Assembly (NCBI GenBank): GCA_028023455.1
Contig: JAQFVV010012489.1
Location: forward strand, 1,859,881-1,923,880
DNA from: Epiperipatus broadwayi
Lineage: Eukaryota; Onychophora; Udeonychophora; Euonychophora; Peripatidae
Length of the DNA: 64,000 nucleotides
Direction: 5' to 3'
Position numbers and translations under genes: made by a program. How positions within the stretch are numbered: position 1 is the stretch's first letter; the number at the start of each line of letters is the position of its first letter. The notes under the pieces are model-generated. The model was not told the origin of the DNA, ran no database searches, and saw nothing but the letters and a program-made list of their open reading frames with translations. This document shows positions 58,361-64,000 of the stretch, piece after piece.

Positions 58361-59985
58361 TTTTTTAGTGAATGTGAGTGGAATATCCATTTTAATGCAT
58401 CTATCATTTTAATTTCAGAGCATACTAATCTATGTTTTGTCTAACAATTTATGCTTGTAAGTGCTTACATAATATGAAATTCTCTTGTATTTTTACTTCT
58501 AACTATAACATAATCTATTAAATGCCATTATTTTGATAGTGGATATATCCATCTTTTTTATAGTGGTTTTCTACCTAAACAAAATGTTTGTCATAGTCAA
58601 TATATGTGTTGTTCAAAAATTCAAAAACAGTCTATTTGAATTTATAGAATCATTATTTAGCACATAAAGTCTCTAAGAAGTAAAAAAAAAAAAGTTTTTT
58701 AAAGGGATTATTGTAATAATTCTATATAGAAAGAAATAAAAGCTTTTTCTTAGAGTAGAGTAAAGACTTCAATAAAATGAGCTAGTATCGTTAAGTAAAT
58801 ATATTTTAACATTTTTACCACTTCATTATTGTAATGAAGAATAATAGCATTCTTGTTTCACTGACTGATTTGACCTTCCAAAAAAACTTATAGCCATTCA
58901 CCTGCTTTTATTAAACTTCTTTTGGAAAATGAGTTTCAACCACCACAGCCATAACAATCATAATACTTGATGGATTCTTAGACCCTAGTCAAGTCCTTTA
59001 TTCTAGTCTTGAAGATTTTGTATCAGTGGAATTTTGACATATCTTGTACCTACATTTAAGGAAAAAATAGAGTTATAATACCTATTTTAGCACTACCACT
59101 GCCTCCTGCTTTACCACTACTACTTATTATTATTACTTCCTGTTTTAGTACTACTACTTCTATTATTACCATTACTATTATTTCTAATAGTTTGATGATT
59201 AATTCATTAAACATGTCAATCTACCCAAACTATGTGAGAAGGCCATTTTTAGAGTATATTTTTACAGATTCTTTCACTTCTATGAAAGACAGGAAAATCT
59301 CTAAATAGGTTGCCCAAACATACAATTTTCAACAGCTGAAATTTTTGTCTTAAACCCATTACCAAGCAGAATCATGAGTGATTGTACTGTCTCAATCAAA
59401 GATCACAACTAATGACTACCAGCCTCCAAAGTATTTCCCATAATTGTCTTTTTAATTTGTATGGGCTTAAGTTAAAACAAGGTGTATAAAAAATAATTGG
59501 AATCAGAAAGGTTGTGTGTGTAATTATGGAAAGAAAATCGGTTTGCACAAACACATAATAAAATTGTCACAGGTAGTCTAACAAGCTGATCAATGGTATG
59601 ATAATCTCAAAATATCTAGGCACTATATTAACTTACATGACTGAAAAAAAAAGATAAAAGTATTTGAATTTTTTAAGGTGATGGATAGATAGATTGTATA
59701 AATTTTCTATATTATCAACAACAGTCAATGATTATGTAGTAAGTTTCATTGATTATGCAATTCCTGGTGGCAAATTAAAGAATAATAAGTCTTTACATCA
59801 GTATAGTAATGCTTTCCCCTCTCCAAGATCATCACACCATCTGCAATGCCAATAATCCATGATTGAAAAAATGACAAATAAAAAATTAAAAAAATTAAAA
59901 TGCCTAAGTTTGAATTTCATAAGTGCTTTGTAAATAGAGGGATTTGAGCTTAGGTTTTTTCAGTCTATATTTGCCCTCCAATCCA
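58361..59985. other. AT-rich DNA; trinucleotide tract; possible LINE trace
   Basis: No gene. A degenerate ACT/ATT trinucleotide tract lies at about 59085-59190. At 59580-59640 the plus strand reads KLINGMIISKYLGTILTYM, loosely like the 'KYLG' block of LINE reverse transcriptases, but nothing around it supports a call. Confidence 0.45.
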
Positions 59986-60125
59986 CCTCAAGCAACTGAT
60001 ACACACAATGACATACATGTGAAAAAGATAAATGATCCTCAATATACATATTTTGTTCAGAACTAGCATCCCGTCAGTTGGGTCAGATCCAAATTCTCCA
60101 CACATATATATAACCCTTGTTCATT
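59986..60125 (-). repeat. Dispersed 'gatgagtgctg' repeat, reverse copy
   Basis: aaaagataaatgatcctcaa followed by catattttgttcagaactag and cagttgggtcagatc is the reverse complement of the block seen at 63262-63340. Confidence 0.55.
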
Positions 60126-60281
60126 TTATATTAAGATAGCAATTCCTTAAACTTTTCTGGATAGGCTTTGATCTTCTTACCCAACTATTCAACCATCATA
60201 TCAATGAAAAAACAATGATAGAAAAGTAAAAAGATTGAAGCCTGTCCATTAAAATTTAAGGAATTGCTATCTTAATATAAA
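60125..60281. repeat. Inverted repeat
   Basis: tatattaagatagcaattcc (from 60127) pairs with ggaattgctatcttaatata (60260-60279). A second pair, ggataggctttgatctt (60159-60175) and aagattgaagcctgtcc (60231-60247), lies inside. The unpaired centre is about 55 bases. No coding. Confidence 0.8.
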
Positions 60282-60295
60282 TTGAGCATTGATTA

Positions 60296-60650
60296 TATAT
60301 ATATATATATGTGGGAGACTATGATCTGACACAACTAATGAGTTTATAAACAAGACAAAACTCTCCATACAGTAGTGCCACCCTGTGCAAACCAGAGTAA
60401 TCAATGGATGCCAGAAAGCTTGTGCATAAAATCCCTATCTAATGCCTACTTATCCAATATCCCCAGACTAGTTTCTGGCTTGTGGCCTTCATCAGTGAGG
60501 AGCTTTGGATCTGAGAGCACTGCAATTATATACTAGTATAAGAGATGGTGATCATCTGATGCTTAATGGTTTAACAACTAATGAGTGCTGGTTCTGCATG
60601 AAATACATATAGTGAGATCATTTATCTTTTTTGTATATATGTGGTCATGT
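60296..60650 (+). repeat. Composite repeat: hairpin arm plus 'gatgagtgctg' block
   Basis: Starts after (AT)n at 60296-60310. It contains actctccatacagtagtgcc and taatcaatggatgccagaaa, which match the arms of the hairpin at 63022-63188, then tttctggcttgtggccttca, and finally aactaatgagtgctggttct and gcatgaaatacatatagtga, matching the dispersed family. Confidence 0.6.
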
Positions 60651-61840
60651 GTATTGTTTGCTTAAAATGAAGTGGAGGACAAATATGGACTAAAAAATCT
60701 TAAGTTCAAATTTCTCTACTTGCATGTATAAGAAACATTCAGAATAAGCAATTTCAGAATAAGCAAATTACCTAAGTGTTTTGTGAAATTAGCACCAACA
60801 TGAATTATTGTTTAGTCAGCTATTTTCTTATAATTTCTCTCAATATTGACTTATCCTGTTATGTGGTCTATTTCAATTCACTACTATGCTATTGTTTCAT
60901 TACTGCAATGATCTATTTTTATTAGATTATTTTTTATTAATATTCTAATATGTACATTTTAAAACTGAATTGTATTAGATGTGTGTCGTTTTCAGTATCC
61001 ATATATGGACTTCTAAAACCAAATTGAATGCATTAGAGCATTGGAACTATAGCAATTCAAACTGTAATCTAAAAACTAAAACGTTGACATTTATTTTTTT
61101 CAAAATATGGTTATAAAAAGATTTTTAAACATTATTAGATTTTGTTATTTACAATTTTTCCAATTGCATTATATACTTTACAAGCGTAAAACTATACAAG
61201 CTGATGCAACCGTTATATAAAATCCTGCATTTATGCAGTTCTTTATAACTTATAGGATGTTAAAAGTTTCAAAAATATTTGACCTTTCATAATAAATCAC
61301 AATTATATTTCCATATATTAAAAAACAAAAAGATTAAAAATACGTTTTATCTATTATTATTTCACATTTATTCTTTTGTTGTTTTTTTAGCATTGAAGTT
61401 TTAATAATAACTTTTGTGGTTAAAACGTAATTACTTAATTTACAATCCTAATGAAATCAGAAATTCTTTTTTTCCCCGCATAAAACACTCTGCTAATTAA
61501 TATTTTTTAATTCAGTACCTAGCATCGTTATAAAAAAATCAAAACTTATGAAATATTTTACAAAAGTGTACAGCCTTTATATATATATCCGCTTTACATT
61601 TTGATTTCAAAAGGAAGTTTCATATCAGTAAATACTAGTGTCAAGTGCCATGTGATATTGTCAATGGGTCCTAAGAAGATGGATATTGTAATGAACCAAT
61701 AGCCAATAAACAATGCATTATCAATAATACCTCTGGTGCCCTATATGAAAAATATTGCTTTAGCAAACACTGTAATGTTTCCAGTTTTTTCGCTGAAGTC
61801 AATGTGCCATTAAGTTTCTATTTTATTTTTACATTAGTTT
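60651..61840. other. AT-rich DNA, no gene seen
   Basis: No coding or repeat signal recognised. Confidence 0.5.
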
Positions 61841-61849
61841 ATTATAGCT

Positions 61850-62140
61850 GACATACAGGTTTATTACGTATCTGTATAAACATATATAATACATAAGGTA
61901 TATGAGCACAGATTTTCACACGCCCCATCACTTTCCACTCTATCTCATAACACTGATACACTTGAACACATATATGTTGAAAAGATAAATAATCACTAAT
62001 ATACGTATTTCGTGCTAAACCAGCAATCATCAGTTCGTCCAGATTATCATTTCTAAACATATATGCAATAAGTGCTCAGATATATATTAATATAGCCAAT
62101 CTTCATATTTTAATGGACAGGCTTCAACCACTCCACACTC
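61850..62140 (-). repeat. Dispersed 'gatgagtgctg' repeat, reverse copy
   Basis: tgaaaagataaataatcact, then gtatttcgtgctaaaccagc and atcatcagttcgtccagatt, is a reverse-complement copy of the family. Sequence near 62088-62140 (ttttaatggacaggcttcaa) also matches the inner arm at 60240-60260, so the family is composite. The minus-strand frame 61842-62060 is not a gene. Confidence 0.55.
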
Positions 62141-62842
62141 AAACTCTTTAACCATCCATCCAATTGAAAATCCGATGATGGAATGCTCAAAGGCTACCCT
62201 GAGGTTGAGATTCTCATAACACCCATGTTGACCTAGTTTATTATCTTTAATACTCTAATTGGTAATCCAGTTTTTATAAGTCTCTTACATTATAATTTTA
62301 TATGTCTGCATTAACTGTGAGATTGTGTATTTGTTTAATTGCACTTTCATTTTTAAATTACATATAAATCAATTTTGTCTCAAATTTTATCTTTAATTAT
62401 TTTTTATCATATTGAGAAATAAACACATGTAAGTCTGTTTCAGATATCATTAAAAAGAGAAATCAAAATTTCTTCATTGTCTATGTTTGCATTCTTAGTT
62501 ATTTGATGAAATAATTGTGGTATTCTTGCTAGCCATAATTACAATCTTTTTTCAGTCTTTTGAATATAACAAATAGATCAGAAATATCTATTGCAATTCC
62601 AGTAAATCACTGGATAGCACTCTTTTAAATGACTATTGTATACTTGATCACTTTTTGAATAAAAAATAAGAATTCAGATGACAGTTGTAATAGTATTCAA
62701 CTGATTAATTTTTCTTCAAGTTGAAATATCATTTAATTTATATTCAAATTGTTGAAAATGAATGGTTTAAATATTTCAGTGATCCCAGTGATTTGCTGAA
62801 GATATAATCTTCCAAACAAGATATGTCAAAGGGAAATCATGA
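62141..62842. other. AT-rich DNA, no gene seen
   Basis: No signal recognised. Confidence 0.5.
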
Positions 62843-62981
62843 GACTTAGTCTCCAAATTGAGAAAAGGAACAGGTTAAATTTTTTTTGTTTTTGTTTTTT
62901 AATATGTTTTTTTTATAAAAAAAACAATTGAAAAAAAAAACAACTTTAACCTGTTACTTTTCTCAATTTGGGGTCTAAGTT
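62843..62981. repeat. Inverted repeat with T/A-rich centre
   Basis: acttagtctccaaattgaga and following bases (62844-62880) pair with 62945-62980 (ending tcaatttggggtctaagt) over about 36 bases with few mismatches. Poly-T and poly-A stretches in the centre also pair, making a long hairpin. Confidence 0.8.
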
Positions 62982-63021
62982 TTAAATTTATAAACTGAAC
63001 ATTAGAAGATAAAAAAAGATT

Positions 63022-63188
63022 AATAACAAACTCTCCATACTGTATTGCAACTCAGTGCAAGCCTTTGTAATCAATGGGTACAGAAAGGTCTGTGCATAAA
63101 ATTCCTATGCACAAACCTTCCTGCATCCATTGATTACAAAAGCTTTCAGTTGGTGGCACTACTATATGGAGAGCTTGCTATTGTTATT
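63022..63188. repeat. 167-base hairpin repeat
   Basis: The two halves are imperfect inverted copies around tgtgcataaaattcctatgc (63092-63111). The outer ends aataacaaactctcc and ggagagcttgctattgttatt pair. Inner blocks taatcaatgggtacagaaag and ctgcatccattgattac pair too. The left arm has relatives at 60350-60450. The frame 63045-63263 across it is not a gene. Confidence 0.8.
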
Positions 63189-63250
63189 AACTGCCTGTGT
63201 AAGCACATAAAATGGTCATCATGTGATGTTGTGAAATACTTTGTATATAA

Positions 63251-64000
63251 TAGAGATATATGAGAGATAATGACCTGGACCAACTGATGAGTGCTGGGTT
63301 AGCATGAAATGCATATTGGGGGTCATTTGTCTTTCATTATGTTTTTATTTATATGAATTTGAAAAGAACAGGGAAGTGTGGAGGTGTTTATTATATCTAT
63401 CAAGATATTACATACGGGACAGAGAAAGGCGAATAACTCGGTGTGTGTAAATTTTTAAAAAAAATAAGATATATTAATTTTTAACTGAGGTTTAAAGTTT
63501 ATATCTGTGCTAGAGATAATCTCTAGTTTCGAAAATGATTATAATAATCATTAGTGTATTTATCTGAGGTGGATGGCATCAAAGTTATGAGTGGGGGAAG
63601 TTTGACAATAGTAAATTTTTACTCTAGATAAATAGTTTGCATATAATAGAGATATATATATGAGAGATAATGACTTAGCCAATTGATGAGTTCTGGTTCA
63701 GCACAAAATGCATCTTGGGTGTCATTTGTCTTTCATTATATCTTTATTTATTTGAATTTGAAAAGAACAGGGAAGGATGGAGGTGTGATATTACATATGG
63801 GACAGAGAAAGGTGAATAACTCAGTGTGTATAAATTTAAAAAAAAATCAGATATATTAATTTTTAACAGAGATTTAAAGTTTATATTTGTGCTAGAGATA
63901 ATCTCTAGTTTCGAAAATGATTAGTAATAATCATTAGTGTATTTATCCAGGTGGATGGCATCAAAGTTGTGAGTGGAGGGAATTTGACAATGGTAAATTT
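63251..64000 (+). repeat. Tandem copies of the 'gatgagtgctg' repeat, running off the window
   Basis: Two copies begin with tagagatata/tgagagataatgac at 63251-63274 and at about 63647-63674, 385-400 bases apart. The second copy reaches the window end. Shared blocks include aactgatgagtgctgggtta (63284 on), gggacagagaaagg, the palindrome ctagagataatctctag and cattagtgtatttatc. The copies differ by small indels. More units may follow beyond the window. Confidence 0.85.

Noticed and set aside
59580-59780. Possible LINE reverse transcriptase trace (KYLGTIL)
   Set aside because: Only one short block resembles the family and no neighbouring motif supports it.

Overview
This window is animal (metazoan) nuclear DNA. 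It is strongly AT-rich and carries eukaryotic transposons: Merlin, hAT, Penelope, RTE and other non-LTR elements, Ty3/Gypsy-like LTR elements and tRNA-derived SINEs. The (AT)n tracts are long, and there is a 500-base assembly gap at 18902-19401. I see no operon, no bacterial gene and no confident host protein-coding exon. The element mix fits a TE-rich invertebrate such as a mollusc or arthropod, but the sequence does not settle the species.

Layout. 1-18901: mostly unannotatable AT-rich DNA with old relics: a hAT-like transposase (2577-3591), a LINE reverse transcriptase ending in a zinc-finger-like tail (3865-4930), a 5'-truncated LINE 3' end with target duplication (6290-6879), and a 96-base SINE with perfect 16-base target duplications (14513-14640). 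19402-22430: satellite-like AT repeats, split by a 1.67 kb Merlin transposon whose transposase is broken. 23255-25049: head-to-head Penelope 3' ends and a hAT MITE. 27780-30120: a LINE with three visible lesions.

32757-58360 is a nest of insertions. An (AT)44 tract is followed by a Penelope-like element with inverted ends (32846-35881), an RTE 3' fragment (35882-36232) and a long hairpin (36291-36531). LTR element 1 follows (36535-46256), with 3.26 kb LTRs. It has no recognisable protease, reverse transcriptase or RNase H; one large ORF carries a coiled coil and eleven 16-residue repeats, and an integrase-like tail follows in another frame. After ten bases of (AT)5 comes LTR element 2 (46267-53594), with a gag-like ORF, no pol, and a coding-like ORF inside each LTR. 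To the right, an old minus-strand LINE (53597-58360) was invaded by a SINE and by a nearly intact, apparently full-length RTE element (54280-57570).

58361-64000 has no gene. It holds hairpins and several copies of one dispersed repeat, ending in a tandem pair that runs off the window.

The genes do not form a pathway. What unites the region is serial insertion, several times at (AT)n tracts. Most elements are dead. The RTE copy, the SINEs and LTR element 1 look recent.
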